A DNA stretch of 64,000 bases from SFWF01 sp045636705 (GCA_045636705.1 JAZTYA010000018.1:28398-92397), one strand, 5' to 3'. Counted from the stretch's first letter, positions 34,887-44,518 are shown. Program-made: numbers and translations. Notes: a model not told the origin generated them from the sequence alone.

Positions 34887-34898
34887 GGTTTTAACTCC

Positions 34899-35213
34899 TT
34901 ATTTGTTAAATATAATATCCGAGCCTATCGCCTTTTCAACCGAAGCCTTCAGTCGTGATAGGCCTATACCGTTATTGTTTTTTACTCCCGGAATCGGGAT
35001 TATTGCCGGAAGCATCTGTTCATCAAACTCGGCAATTTCTTCGGACAAAAGTGCCGCCGTTTCTTCGACAACGTAAATGATGCCATATTCTCCCGAAGTT
35101 AGTTTTTTGAAGGTTGCTTTTGCAGTTTCTTCGCTAACGGGGAAGATATCAAGTCCCACCGAAGAAAATCCCTTTATGCTTTCCGAGTCACCCAGAACTG
35201 CTATTTTAACCAT
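34899..35213 (-). CDS. atpF: V-type ATP synthase subunit F
   Basis: A 104-residue subunit F with the start KIAVLGDSESIKGFSSVGLD and a central YGIIYVVEETAALL, the Rossmann-like fold that binds D in the central stalk. It overlaps the C gene by eight bases. Confidence 0.9.
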   Translation of the reverse strand: MVKIAVLGDSESIKGFSSVGLDIFPVSEETAKATFKKLTSGEYGIIYVVEETAALLSEEIAEFDEQMLPAIIPIPGVKNNNGIGLSRLKASVEKAIGSDIIFNK

Positions 35214-36183
35214 AAAGTTCCCTCAACATTCCGCGAATTTCATCTTCGCTTTCTCCTACCTGAGTGCCGTTTGCAACAATCCTTACCGCCTTAATTTCGG
35301 CAAGTCTTGCAACCAAATATCCTATAAGAGGACCGGCACCCGTTACGGCATATTTGCCGCCAAGCGCCATCTTCATCTGATAGTTCTCCGCAAATCGTTC
35401 AAACTCGGTCGGACTTTTTTTATAAGCCTCGGCCGCCTTGTCTCCATCGAAGACCTTACACTTTTCCAGTAAAGCTACAACCTCCTCGACACCGAGTAAA
35501 GCCGCCTTTTTAAGCTCGCTCTTTTTTATAAAGTCGGTATCGATTAGGCAGTTTTCCAAAAAATCTGCTCCCTTTTTAGCACGAGCCGCACGAATTGCCG
35601 TTTTGAAATTATCAAAGAAAACTCCTGCTTTTACAATGTTAATAAGGGTATCGATTTTGGTGTCTTCAACTAACCTTAATTGTGTTTCCATGCACGATGC
35701 GTCTAAAATGCCGTCAAAAAGTTGAACGTCGCCAAGTTTTATTAAAGCATCGTATGCCTTTTTAGCCGCTTCTTGCATATAGGAAGGAAGGGCTGAAAAG
35801 TTCTTTTTATTTACGGCGTTCTTTAGGGTGTCCTCCGAAACGTCGGTAGGCTTTAGCAAAAGAGAAGAATAATCTCTCTCCCTTAACGTTCCCTTAAAAA
35901 CTGCCTTTAAATTATGATAATCATTGGGGATTATAAAGGCCTTAAAAACCGAAAACTCAGGAGCAACCGATTTTATATAACTCCAAAGCTTTACGGTTTC
36001 GGTCTTAAGTATTTCGGATATATCGTTGTCCGCCATATCCCCAAAACCCTTTTCGCGAAGAAATGCCGTTTGCGCTTTTGCAGTTTTTAAAGCTATCATC
36101 TGCTCTAAATCCTGCATTTTAAGGAGAGATACCTCCTTAGCTCGAACATTACCCACGCTATAAGCGTATGATTTTGTAGGCAT
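35206..36183 (-). CDS. atpC: V-type ATP synthase subunit C
   Basis: A 325-residue subunit C (V0 d type), the funnel joining the central stalk to the membrane ring. Three-fold helical repeats and YAYSVGNVRAKEVSLL at the start match the family. Between E and F in the operon. Confidence 0.88.
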   Translation of the reverse strand: MPTKSYAYSVGNVRAKEVSLLKMQDLEQMIALKTAKAQTAFLREKGFGDMADNDISEILKTETVKLWSYIKSVAPEFSVFKAFIIPNDYHNLKAVFKGTLRERDYSSLLLKPTDVSEDTLKNAVNKKNFSALPSYMQEAAKKAYDALIKLGDVQLFDGILDASCMETQLRLVEDTKIDTLINIVKAGVFFDNFKTAIRAARAKKGADFLENCLIDTDFIKKSELKKAALLGVEEVVALLEKCKVFDGDKAAEAYKKSPTEFERFAENYQMKMALGGKYAVTGAGPLIGYLVARLAEIKAVRIVANGTQVGESEDEIRGMLRELYG

Positions 36184-36201
36184 ATCTTGCCTCCGTTCAA
36201 A

Positions 36202-36786
36202 TTATTTAAATAAAACATCCTTTACGGCGTCGCTTAACAGCTCTTTTCTTTCGGCAATTATTGCCTCAAAGGAAGAGTTTATAAGGATGTCGCCGTATTT
36301 TAAGATAAAGCCGTTTTTAATATCTGCCGATTCTTTTGAAAGGGTAAGTTTAAATCCGTTTTGCTTAATACCCTTTGATAAAATTTCGGTTTTTCTGTTC
36401 TTAATATCTTTTTCTGATAAAAGAATTTCGCCCGACGTATCCTCGGCTATTTTAGATATCATTTTCAAAATAAGCTCAAAATACTCTTCATCCGAAAGAG
36501 CGCTTAACTTTTCGGCCGCGGTCAAAATAACCTCTTCTATTTCGCGGTTTTTACGCTTAAGTCTGGCATCTCTTAAAATAAGTTCTGCCTTTGCCTCGGC
36601 GTTTGCCTTAATTGTAGCCGCCTTTTTTAAAGCCGACGCTACAGTTTCGCCCGAAAAGGTCTTTGCCTCTGCCTTCGCGTTTTGAAGGATGGTTTCGGCA
36701 TCCTGCTTGGCTTTTTCAAGTATTTCTTCTGCTTTTATTGAAGCTTCATCTGTGATACCTTTTAGAATCAAAGACTTAGCGGTCAT
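36202..36786 (-). CDS. atpE: V-type ATP synthase subunit E
   Basis: A 194-residue peripheral stalk subunit. The N-terminal 90 residues are a charged coiled coil (EEILEKAKQDAETILQNAKAEA), and the C-terminal globular part includes LILKMISKIAEDTSGEILLS. It pairs with the short H/G subunit encoded at the start of the operon. Confidence 0.87.
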   Translation of the reverse strand: MTAKSLILKGITDEASIKAEEILEKAKQDAETILQNAKAEAKTFSGETVASALKKAATIKANAEAKAELILRDARLKRKNREIEEVILTAAEKLSALSDEEYFELILKMISKIAEDTSGEILLSEKDIKNRKTEILSKGIKQNGFKLTLSKESADIKNGFILKYGDILINSSFEAIIAERKELLSDAVKDVLFK

Positions 36787-36796
36787 AATCTTTCTC

Positions 36797-37267
36797 CTAT
36801 CCTAATGCAAGTACAGAAAGAAGAGATACTAAGAATGCTAAAAGAGCATAAATCTCAACTAGAGTGGTAGAAACCATTGCCTTTGAGAAGTCCTCGCCCT
36901 TTTTCGCAATAAGAGCAATACCTGCGGTTGCAGCTCTGCCCTGATAGATACCCGAAATAAGTCCGCCAAAAGCAATAGGTAATGATGCGCCCAAATATAA
37001 AAGACCCTTTGTGAGTTCCATTCCTGTATCGAGTGTTCCACCTAATGCGCCGATGTTGAGCATAATGATAACCGATACGATAAATCCGTAAAGACCCTGT
37101 GTGCCGGGGAGAAGTTCAAGAACTAAAAGTTTACCAAACTTTGAAGAATCCTCGGTTAAAACACCCATACCGGCTTCAGTTGCCATTCCTACGCCCTTTA
37201 CAGAGCCAATACCTGCTAAAATTGTAGCTAAAGCTACACCTGCTAATGCAAAAACTATACCTAACAT
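36797..37267 (-). CDS. atpK: V-type ATP synthase subunit K, Na+-type proteolipid
   Basis: A 156-residue double-hairpin rotor subunit with four helices. The five residues that bind Na+ in the Enterococcus hirae NtpK ring (Leu61, Thr64, Gln65, Gln110, Glu139) have exact counterparts here: Leu53, Thr56, Gln57 (LPGTQG), Gln109 (GIYQGR) and Glu138 (TTLVEIYALL). I infer Na+ coupling. A second acidic residue, Glu51, lies in helix 2. The ATG at 37267 follows AAGGAGG; a longer opening into subunit I is rejected. Confidence 0.93.
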   Translation of the reverse strand: MLGIVFALAGVALATILAGIGSVKGVGMATEAGMGVLTEDSSKFGKLLVLELLPGTQGLYGFIVSVIIMLNIGALGGTLDTGMELTKGLLYLGASLPIAFGGLISGIYQGRAATAGIALIAKKGEDFSKAMVSTTLVEIYALLAFLVSLLSVLALG

Positions 37268-37268
37268 A

Positions 37269-39251
37269 TTATTTGTCCTCCTTGAATCTTGTATATTTAC
37301 TTTTATGAGCAAAGGGTTTATACGCCCTGCCTCCGCCGTCATAGAACTTTGAGAAAAGTTCAACATACTGAAGACGAAGGGTGTGAACATAAGCACCCAA
37401 TGCATTAAGACCGAAGTTTGCGGCGTGTCCTACAAAAAGGATTACCACCATAAACACCTTGCCGACAATTCCTGATGAAACCATCATTCCGAGTTTGTTA
37501 AATACCATACTCATTGCGGCGGTTGTGAGGCCTAACGCCATAAGTCGTGAGAATGATAAAAGGTCACTGACATATCCTGTTATGTCGTAAAGGGATGCGA
37601 TACCGCCAAAGACCTTCATAACACCCTTTTTCTTTCTTCCACCGAATACCACGACGCCTAACAAGGATACTATTGCAACCCACGTTCCTATCGTTTGTAA
37701 AATCGGTAAGGCTATCATTCCTGCAGCTAAAAGCGCAAAGCCTAAAAGTGCGGTTATCCAAAGTCCCGTGTCTAAAACGGCGTCAACAAAGGTTTCGTTT
37801 TTAACCGTTACTACAAACTTTGCTAACAAGGCGGCAATTATTTGTAAAAGTCCCAAAGCCACGCTTAAAATAAGCAGTGTCATTGCATCCCCTTCAAGCG
37901 GATTTATAAAGGGATACTTAAACGGCAAAGCCGCGCCACCCGAAATAGCCGAATAAAGCGGAGTTATAACGTCCACACCAAAGAAGCTTCCGAAGAATAC
38001 GCCCCAAGCGAAAGTTGATATTCCGCAGTACATAAAGAGTTTCATATTCTTTCGCATATTTTCTTCGGGGTTTAAAAAACGGTTTACTGCCCACGTGGCA
38101 ATCCACATCAAAAGGCCGTAGCCTGCATCCGACAGCATCATACCAAAGAACAGATAATAGAAGAATGACGTTACGGGTGTCGGGTCTATATCCTTTGAAT
38201 TTGGTAGTGCGTACATCGTGGTTATTGATTCAGCCGGAGTTACAAAGGCGTTGTTGCTAAGTTTAACCGGAGCCTCGTCCTCGTTTGGAGTTTCGGTTTC
38301 AATTACCACTGTAAAACGTTCTTTAAGTGTTTTTTCAAAAACGGGCAAATCAACTTCGGGCAGATATCCCGAAATCATAATGGTATGCTCTGTTTCATCA
38401 AGCAGTCCTATCGTATCGTACTTTTCGGCACGGGACAGGAAATAGTCGCATACAAGCTCTATTTTTTCGCGTTCCTTTGCAAGCTCGGCTATACTCTTTA
38501 GGTTTTCCTTCGTTTTCTCCTGAAGCGCTTCTATTCGCTCTCTTCTTGAGTTTATTTTATCCCCGGGAAGTTTTGAGGTAATCTGAGTCGGTCTTGCAAA
38601 ACCTATGCTTCTTAAAGCATCCTCAGCCAGTTCCTTTTGAGCCTTTGCGGTGGTTAAGAAGATTAAGGTCTGTCCCGATAGGTTTCCTACGATTTCTGCA
38701 TGGGCAACAAGTTCGGGTTGCCTTTTAGTCAAAGCTTCAAGCAAGGACTCCAAGGTAAAGTTGCCTAAAACGGAGCCTATGAAAGCCGCCGTACTGCTTG
38801 TTCCCGAAAACGAAAGCGGAAGGTCTAGGTTTTCCCAAGGAAGCATCTGCTCTATCCCGGTGTTAAGTCTTATTATCTCGGCCTTTGCTTCGGCGTTTTC
38901 ACGCTCAAGTGCTTCCACCTTGTAGCAGGTTTTCATAACCTCGATTTCTATGTCGCGAGCCTTCATGGCTTCCTCTTCGCTGACGATTCTTCTTCCGCTA
39001 AAGGACGAAAGCAAGGATTTCTTTTGAGGGCTTACCCTGTTTATCGTTTCAAGCGTTCTTTCGGCAACATAAGCATTTCGGCGAAAGACTTCTGCGTCTT
39101 TGCTTTTATCCTCTCTGAAAAAGGTTTCCGGCAGTTCCTCTTTTGGAGCGGAAATATCTAACACAGACATTTTTTGAAGGGTTTCGAGTATACCTTTTCG
39201 CTCTTTTTTCGGTGCGAAAATTCGCACTAAAGTCATATTAAGTTTGGACAA
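37269..39251 (-). CDS. atpI: V-type ATP synthase subunit I
   Basis: A 660-residue stator subunit: a cytoplasmic N-terminal half with coiled coils (about 1-330) and a membrane half with eight or so helices, including SFFYYLFFGMMLSDAGYGL and the Arg-bearing SFSRLMALGLTTAAMS of the ion path. The start is a TTG at 39251 with GGCGGTG seven bases upstream; an internal ATG five codons later is possible. It ends one base before subunit K. Confidence 0.93.
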   Translation of the reverse strand: MSKLNMTLVRIFAPKKERKGILETLQKMSVLDISAPKEELPETFFREDKSKDAEVFRRNAYVAERTLETINRVSPQKKSLLSSFSGRRIVSEEEAMKARDIEIEVMKTCYKVEALERENAEAKAEIIRLNTGIEQMLPWENLDLPLSFSGTSSTAAFIGSVLGNFTLESLLEALTKRQPELVAHAEIVGNLSGQTLIFLTTAKAQKELAEDALRSIGFARPTQITSKLPGDKINSRRERIEALQEKTKENLKSIAELAKEREKIELVCDYFLSRAEKYDTIGLLDETEHTIMISGYLPEVDLPVFEKTLKERFTVVIETETPNEDEAPVKLSNNAFVTPAESITTMYALPNSKDIDPTPVTSFFYYLFFGMMLSDAGYGLLMWIATWAVNRFLNPEENMRKNMKLFMYCGISTFAWGVFFGSFFGVDVITPLYSAISGGAALPFKYPFINPLEGDAMTLLILSVALGLLQIIAALLAKFVVTVKNETFVDAVLDTGLWITALLGFALLAAGMIALPILQTIGTWVAIVSLLGVVVFGGRKKKGVMKVFGGIASLYDITGYVSDLLSFSRLMALGLTTAAMSMVFNKLGMMVSSGIVGKVFMVVILFVGHAANFGLNALGAYVHTLRLQYVELFSKFYDGGGRAYKPFAHKSKYTRFKEDK

Positions 39252-39286
39252 GTAATATCACCGCCCTTAAATAAACTAAAAAATTT

Positions 39287-39601
39287 TTATTCTGCTATGA
39301 TTTTAATAGCAGTTTCTACTGCTTTTTCTCTTGTTTTGTCTGCCTCTTTGGAGATTTTTTCTCCTTCAGACCAACTGAGTCTCTCGGCCTCGGCCTTCGT
39401 AGCGTTTGCTACACCTTCGGCATCCTTTATAATCTTGTCAGCGTCTTTAATCGACTGCTTTTTTGTTTCTTCAATAAGTTTTTTTGCCTTGTCTTCGGCT
39501 TCAGCTAAAATTTCCTTTGCCTTAAGCTTTGCCTCTTCGATAATCTCGCCTGCCTTTGCCTCGGCAAGACGTATTTCATCAACCATTTGCTTCGCCAACA
39601 A
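39287..39601 (-). CDS. atpH: V-type ATP synthase subunit H/G (peripheral stalk)
   Basis: A 104-residue, almost wholly coiled-coil protein rich in Ala, Glu and Lys (AEAKAGEIIEEAKLKAKEIL), matching the stalk partner of subunit E. First gene of the operon. Two adjacent TTG codons (39601 and 39598) lie 3 and 6 bases after GGAGGG; the second has the better spacing, and an ATG at 39586 is too far, so the exact start is uncertain. Confidence 0.8.
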   Translation of the reverse strand: MLAKQMVDEIRLAEAKAGEIIEEAKLKAKEILAEAEDKAKKLIEETKKQSIKDADKIIKDAEGVANATKAEAERLSWSEGEKISKEADKTREKAVETAIKIIAE

Positions 39602-39646
39602 AATCCCTCCGATTCCTTCGAAATAATGAATAAATTATACTCTGTT

Positions 39647-39675
39647 ATTATACCACTTTTTAACATTAAAGTAAA
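39647..39675 (-). promoter_or_regulatory. V-ATPase operon promoter
   Basis: TTTACT (39670-39675, four of six), 17-base spacer, TATAAT (39647-39652), about 45 bases upstream of atpH in a very AT-rich divergent gap. Confidence 0.7.
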
Positions 39676-39741
39676 TAAAAATTTATTATTTATATATTTT
39701 TATATAAAATAAAAAAAATTCTTCTAATTTTTGAAAGTTTT

Positions 39742-39750
39742 TGGTATAAT
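39742..39750 (+). promoter_or_regulatory. extended -10 promoter of the alpha/beta hydrolase operon
   Basis: TGGTATAAT (39742-39750) is an extended -10 element; no good -35 is seen 17 bases upstream (TTCTAA). It lies 34 bases before the chosen ATG and rules out a longer start at 39731. Confidence 0.6.
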
Positions 39751-39784
39751 ATCTTTGAATGAAATTTTGGGTGGTAGTAAATTT

Positions 39785-40540
39785 ATGCAAATTACTGTAG
39801 GTAAGCTTAATATAAACTACCTTGATGAAGGCAACGGCACGCCCGTTTTGCTTCTTCACGGTTGGGGTTCTTCCTCGGACGTTTACAGAGGAATTATAAA
39901 CACCTTAAAGGATAGGTGTCGCCTCATCGCGCCCGATTTTCCCGGTTGCGGTAAAAGTGATATTATGGATAAACCCTGGACACTCCAAAACTACTGTGAT
40001 TTCGTGCTTGAGTTTTTAGATAAACTTGGCATTGAAAACCCTATTATGATGGGTCACTCCCACGGTGGAAGGGTAACCCTTTATATGACCGCAAAGGGAC
40101 TTTTAAATCCTTCAAAGATAGTTTTGCTTGATGCGGCAGGTCTTATCCCTAAAAAAAGCTTTAAACAAAAGTTTAGAGCAAAAAGTTTTAAGGCAATTAA
40201 AAAGGTTTTGAGCCTACCCGTCGTTAAAAACTTTTCGGGTTCGCTTTTAGACAAGGCAAGACGCCACTATGGCAGTGCCGATTATAACGCGGCACCAGAG
40301 GTGCTAAGGCACACCTTAGTTTCACTTGTCAATACCGATATTCGCGAGCTTTTACCCAACATCAAATGTCCTTCCCTTCTGATTTGGGGCGAAAACGATA
40401 CCGCGACTCCTTTAGAGGATGCTAAAACCATTGAAAAGCTTATTCCCGATGCGGGACTTTGCGTAATTAAGGGCACGGGGCATTTTTCTTTCTGCGAAAG
40501 GCCCTATGAAGCTCACGCTATATTAAACAGTTTTATTTGA
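39785..40540 (+). CDS. alpha/beta hydrolase
   Basis: About 251 residues with the alpha/beta hydrolase fold: LLLHGWGSSSDVY oxyanion loop, nucleophile elbow MGHSHGGR with Ser, acid in GENDTATP and His in GTGHFSF. Substrate unknown; esterase, lipase or C-C hydrolase activities are all possible. The ATG at 39785 follows GGGTGG; it is the first gene of hydrolase-murF-ddl-CDF and ends 15 bases before murF. Confidence 0.85.
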   Translation: MQITVGKLNINYLDEGNGTPVLLLHGWGSSSDVYRGIINTLKDRCRLIAPDFPGCGKSDIMDKPWTLQNYCDFVLEFLDKLGIENPIMMGHSHGGRVTLYMTAKGLLNPSKIVLLDAAGLIPKKSFKQKFRAKSFKAIKKVLSLPVVKNFSGSLLDKARRHYGSADYNAAPEVLRHTLVSLVNTDIRELLPNIKCPSLLIWGENDTATPLEDAKTIEKLIPDAGLCVIKGTGHFSFCERPYEAHAILNSFI

Positions 40541-40555
40541 TTTTGAGGTTTTAAA

Positions 40556-42130
40556 ATGATTGTAGATGCTTTAATTATACTTCTCGGTATTTTTTCTGCT
40601 ATGTTGTCGCTTGTTCGCCAGTATCAGATGCTACAACAGAATTCTTATTTTTTATCTCGTTATTTTGGTTGGCTTAAAACGAGCTTTTCTCTCCTTTTAA
40701 TTGTTTTAAGGCTTGTTTTAGTAGCGCTTGTTATCTGGGCCGCCGTGTTAGGCACGGAAATATTTGTTGAAAGCATTCTTCTCTTTTCAGGCGCCGCTTT
40801 ATATTTTGGTTGGAAGGCTTATCTTTTAAATTCAAAATCAATAAAGAAACTGGTTTTAACCGCTAGAGTTAAAAGAATGTTTTTCTTTTCGGCAGTTTTG
40901 CTTTTGTGCATAGGTGCCGCAGTATTTTTAACTAACGGACCGATACAACTTGTTTTACTGTCCTGCCTATATCTTTTAATTTTTATTCCCGAGCTTATCG
41001 CAATTATTTCACTAATTGCTTTAAAGCCTTTAGAAAAGGCAATTTCTAACCACTTTATAAATGATGCTAAAAAGATTTTAGCATCTATGCCTTCGCTTCA
41101 AGTTATAGGAATTACGGGGTCCTATGGAAAGACTAGTACAAAGTATATACTTTCCCGTATTTTAAGTGAAAAGTACAACGTTCTTCACACTCCTGAAAGT
41201 TTTAATACACCCATGGGTGTTGTTCGTACCATTCGTGAAAAGATGCGTGCCGATACAGAAATTTTTATCTGTGAAATGGGCGCTAAAAAGAAGGGCGATA
41301 TTAAGGAGATTTGCGATATTGTAAATCCCGACCATGGGCTTATTACCTCGGTTGGCCCTCAGCACCTTGACACCTTTGGCAGCATTGAAACGGTTGCCGA
41401 CACTAAGTTTGAACTAGCCGATGCCGTAGCTAAAAAAGGCGGTATGATTTTTGCAAACGGCGATAACGAAATCATTTTAAACAGAAACTGCGAAAAGCTT
41501 TTATACGGCACAAAGGAAGATTTTAAATTTAGAGCCGAAAATATTTTAGGTGGCAGAGACGGATATTCCTTTGATTTATGTTTAGAGGATGAGTGCATCC
41601 GCGTTCATTCAAAACTTTTAGGCAAACATAACGTATTAAATGTTTTAGGTGCTGCCGCTATTTCTTATAAGCTTGGTGTGCCTTTCCGCGATATTGCCTT
41701 TGCGGTATCCCGTCTTGCTCCTACCGAGCACAGACTTGAGCTAAAGACCTCTATTATGGGAAGTCTGCTTATCGACGATGCTTACAATTCTAATCCCGAG
41801 GGTTCTATTGAGGCGGTAAACGTGCTTGGTTCCTTCAAGGATATGCAAAAGGTTATTATAACACCCGGCCTTGTTGAACTTGGCGATAAGGAATATGAAT
41901 GCAACTTCAACCTTGGCAAAAAGGCAGCAGAGGTCTGTGACAAGATAATTCTTGTAGGTAAAAAAAGGTCGGTACCTTTAGCTGACGGTATAGACTCGAC
42001 CGACTTTAACAAGGACAATTTATTTATTGCCGATTCCTTTAAAAACGCTATGGAGATTTATTCCTCCTTTGCAGATAAAAACACGGTTGTTTTGCTTGAA
42101 AACGACCTGCCTGATAACTATTTAAACTAG
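40556..42130 (+). CDS. murF: MurF-like Mur ligase with N-terminal membrane domain
   Basis: 524 residues. Residues 1-165 hold about five membrane segments; 175-524 are a Mur ligase with ATP loop GITGSYGKTSTKYIL, EMGAKKKGDI, the acid/His pair in SVGPQHLDTFGS, KHNVLNVLGAAAIS, APTEHRLE and IDDAYNSNPEGS. The DDAYNSNP motif is typical of MurF, which adds D-Ala-D-Ala to UDP-MurNAc-tripeptide. The D-Ala-D-Ala ligase is the next gene, which supports this. The membrane anchor is not found in standard MurF, so a role on a lipid-linked or lateral substrate is possible. Confidence 0.82.
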   Translation: MIVDALIILLGIFSAMLSLVRQYQMLQQNSYFLSRYFGWLKTSFSLLLIVLRLVLVALVIWAAVLGTEIFVESILLFSGAALYFGWKAYLLNSKSIKKLVLTARVKRMFFFSAVLLLCIGAAVFLTNGPIQLVLLSCLYLLIFIPELIAIISLIALKPLEKAISNHFINDAKKILASMPSLQVIGITGSYGKTSTKYILSRILSEKYNVLHTPESFNTPMGVVRTIREKMRADTEIFICEMGAKKKGDIKEICDIVNPDHGLITSVGPQHLDTFGSIETVADTKFELADAVAKKGGMIFANGDNEIILNRNCEKLLYGTKEDFKFRAENILGGRDGYSFDLCLEDECIRVHSKLLGKHNVLNVLGAAAISYKLGVPFRDIAFAVSRLAPTEHRLELKTSIMGSLLIDDAYNSNPEGSIEAVNVLGSFKDMQKVIITPGLVELGDKEYECNFNLGKKAAEVCDKIILVGKKRSVPLADGIDSTDFNKDNLFIADSFKNAMEIYSSFADKNTVVLLENDLPDNYLN

Positions 42131-42155
42131 TCTTTTTTGAAAGGATATGATTTTT

Positions 42156-43346
42156 ATGAAAACAACCGTTGCTTTTATTTTCGGTTGCCGCTCGGTTGAG
42201 CACGAGGTTTCAATCATTTCTGCCGTGCAGGCAATGCACTCGGTTGACACTAACAAGTATGACGTTTTGCCGATTTACGTAACAAAGTCAGGCGAGATGT
42301 TCACAAGCGAAAAGATGCTTCAGATTGAAGCCTTTCGCGACCTTAAAACACTTTTGGAAGAGGCTTCTCCCGTAACCCTTTTAAAGTCAGGTCAGGACGT
42401 TGTTATGCACTATCTTGACAGCGGTCTTTTTAAGAAGAAAAAGGACGTTATCTTAAACGTTGCCTTCCCTGTTGTTCACGGCACAAACTGTGAAGACGGA
42501 ACCTTACAGGGTTATCTTGAATTTTTAGGTTTACCTTATGTTGGATGCGACGTTCTCTCATCTGCCGTTGGTATGGACAAGGCGGTATTCAAGTACGTTT
42601 TAAAGGATGCAGGACTTCCCGTTCTTGACTGCATCACCTTCTATGCTAAAGAGTATGCTTTGGATAAGGATTCAATATTAGAAAGAATTGAAAAGGAAAT
42701 AGGATATCCTGCAATAGTTAAGCCGATAAACCTAGGCTCGAGCGTTGGTATTTCTAAAGCAAATGACAAAACCGCTTTGATTGATGCTATTGATTTAGCG
42801 GTAAGTTTTGCGGACAAGATTTTGGTTGAGCACGCTGTAACCGCTATTAGAGAGATTAACTGTTCTGTTTTAGGCGATGCTGATTCTTGCGAAGCCTCTG
42901 TATGCGAAGAGCCTTTTATGAACGATGAAATTCTTTCCTACGAGGATAAGTATTTAGGCGGAAAATCCGGTGGCGCATCAAAAGGTATGGCTTCTCTTGG
43001 CAGAAAGCTTCCTGCCGATTTACCCGAAGATAAATCCGAAGAAATCAGAGCGCTTGCAAAGGATATTTTTAAGTGTATCGGCGCTAACGGTGTCGTTCGT
43101 ATTGACTTTATTATAGATACCGACTCAGGCAAGGTTTATGCAAACGAAATTAACACCATTCCGGGCTCCCTTTCATTCTATTTATGGGAAGCTACGGGTG
43201 TTAAGTACACCGAACTTTTAGACCGACTCATTTCCCTTGCGTTTAAAAGACAAAGAAGCAGACAAAATCTAACCTTTACCATTGATACTAACATTCTTTC
43301 AAAAACAACCTTTGGTACAAAGGGTGCAAAAGGAAGTAAGATGTAA
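42156..43346 (+). CDS. ddl: D-alanine--D-alanine ligase
   Basis: About 396 residues of an ATP-grasp ligase. FGCRSVEHEVSIISA, VVHGTNCEDGTLQGYLE, KPINLGSSVGISKA, VRIDFIID and NEINTIPGSLSFYLWE carry ATP, Mg and D-Ala binding residues. I prefer the ATG at 42156 with AAAGGA nine bases upstream over 42147, which abuts the ribosome site. A basic tail of about 30 residues (KRQRSRQNL...) extends past the usual end. It shares one base with the next start. Confidence 0.93.
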   Translation: MKTTVAFIFGCRSVEHEVSIISAVQAMHSVDTNKYDVLPIYVTKSGEMFTSEKMLQIEAFRDLKTLLEEASPVTLLKSGQDVVMHYLDSGLFKKKKDVILNVAFPVVHGTNCEDGTLQGYLEFLGLPYVGCDVLSSAVGMDKAVFKYVLKDAGLPVLDCITFYAKEYALDKDSILERIEKEIGYPAIVKPINLGSSVGISKANDKTALIDAIDLAVSFADKILVEHAVTAIREINCSVLGDADSCEASVCEEPFMNDEILSYEDKYLGGKSGGASKGMASLGRKLPADLPEDKSEEIRALAKDIFKCIGANGVVRIDFIIDTDSGKVYANEINTIPGSLSFYLWEATGVKYTELLDRLISLAFKRQRSRQNLTFTIDTNILSKTTFGTKGAKGSKM

Positions 43347-44518
43347 TGACTTCACTTTTACTTAAACTTTTTGTAAAGGATAAGGACAACACAAAATCTC
43401 CCATCGTCCGTGAACAGTATGGTGTTTTATCGGGTATTGTGGGAATTATTTCTAACCTTATCTTATTTGCATTAAAACTATTTTTGGGTATTGTTTCGGG
43501 CTCGGTATCTGTTACTGCCGATGCCTTTAACAACCTGTCAGATATGGGTTCTTCTCTTATTTCTATTTTAGGCTTTAGACTTTCTTTAAAGCCTGCCGAC
43601 CCCGACCACCCTTACGGTCACGGAAGGTTTGAATATATTTCTGCTCTTATCGTTTCGGGTCTTATATTACTTATGGGATTTGAGCTTATTAAAAGCTCTT
43701 TCGAAAAGTTGCTGAACAAAAGCGCGGTTGAGTTTACCCTTATTTCGTTAATAATTCTTGCCGTTTCAATTCTAATAAAGCTTTGGATGTATTTCTTTAA
43801 CAACAAGTTGGCAAAGAAGATAAATTCGGACGTTTTAAAGGCTACGGCAAAGGACTCTTTAAACGATTCGCTTTCTACCTTTGCTATTCTTGTAGCCGTT
43901 GTAATAAATCTTGTTTTCTCTATAAACATAGATGCCTATCTCGGTATTGCCTTGTCCCTCTTTATTATGTGGTCGGGCTTTAATACTGCTAAAGAGTCAC
44001 TAGGACCTCTTTTGGGCGAGCCTTTGGATATGGAAACTGCGCTTGAAATTGAAAAAGTGATTATGTCGTTTGACGGATTTTTAGGCATTCACGACCTTGT
44101 TGCCCACAACTATGGACCCGGTAGATGCTTTGCCTCGGTTCACGTTGAGGTGCCCGCCAACGTGAATATCGTTACCTGCCACGAGCAGATAGACATTTGC
44201 GAAAAAATGGTTGAGGCAAAACTCGGCATTGGTCTTACCATTCATATGGACCCCGTTGAAACCGACAACCAAAAGCTTAACGAAGCTAAGAGTGTTATGG
44301 CCGAAAAGATTAAGGAGCTTTATCCTGACTTTTCAATTCACGATTTTAGAATGACGCCTAAAAGCAACACCAGAACAAACCTTATTTTCGACGTGGTTAT
44401 TCCTGCGGATAAAAAACCCCTTGAACATACGGTTCGAGAGAAGATTGAAGAAATCGCAAGAGAAATTGACCCTACATACTGTTGTGTAATTACGTTTGAT
44501 ATTGATTTTACCGCTTAA
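43346..44518 (+). CDS. cation diffusion facilitator transporter
   Basis: A 390-residue CDF exporter with six helices. The metal site is seen as TADAFNNLSDMGSSL (helix 2) and KATAKDSLNDSLSTF (helix 5), with HPYGHGRFEYISAL between. The C-terminal cytoplasmic domain (about 215-390) is longer than usual and His-containing. N/D-rich sites (DxxND rather than HxxxD) suggest Mn2+ or Fe2+ more than Zn2+. It starts within the ddl stop codon. Confidence 0.88.
   Translation: MTSLLLKLFVKDKDNTKSPIVREQYGVLSGIVGIISNLILFALKLFLGIVSGSVSVTADAFNNLSDMGSSLISILGFRLSLKPADPDHPYGHGRFEYISALIVSGLILLMGFELIKSSFEKLLNKSAVEFTLISLIILAVSILIKLWMYFFNNKLAKKINSDVLKATAKDSLNDSLSTFAILVAVVINLVFSINIDAYLGIALSLFIMWSGFNTAKESLGPLLGEPLDMETALEIEKVIMSFDGFLGIHDLVAHNYGPGRCFASVHVEVPANVNIVTCHEQIDICEKMVEAKLGIGLTIHMDPVETDNQKLNEAKSVMAEKIKELYPDFSIHDFRMTPKSNTRTNLIFDVVIPADKKPLEHTVREKIEEIAREIDPTYCCVITFDIDFTA

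Noticed and set aside
36797..37267. Glu51 as a second ion-binding site in subunit K
   Set aside because: It lies about one helical turn away from the position equivalent to Glu138 when the two hairpins are aligned, so equivalence is not supported.
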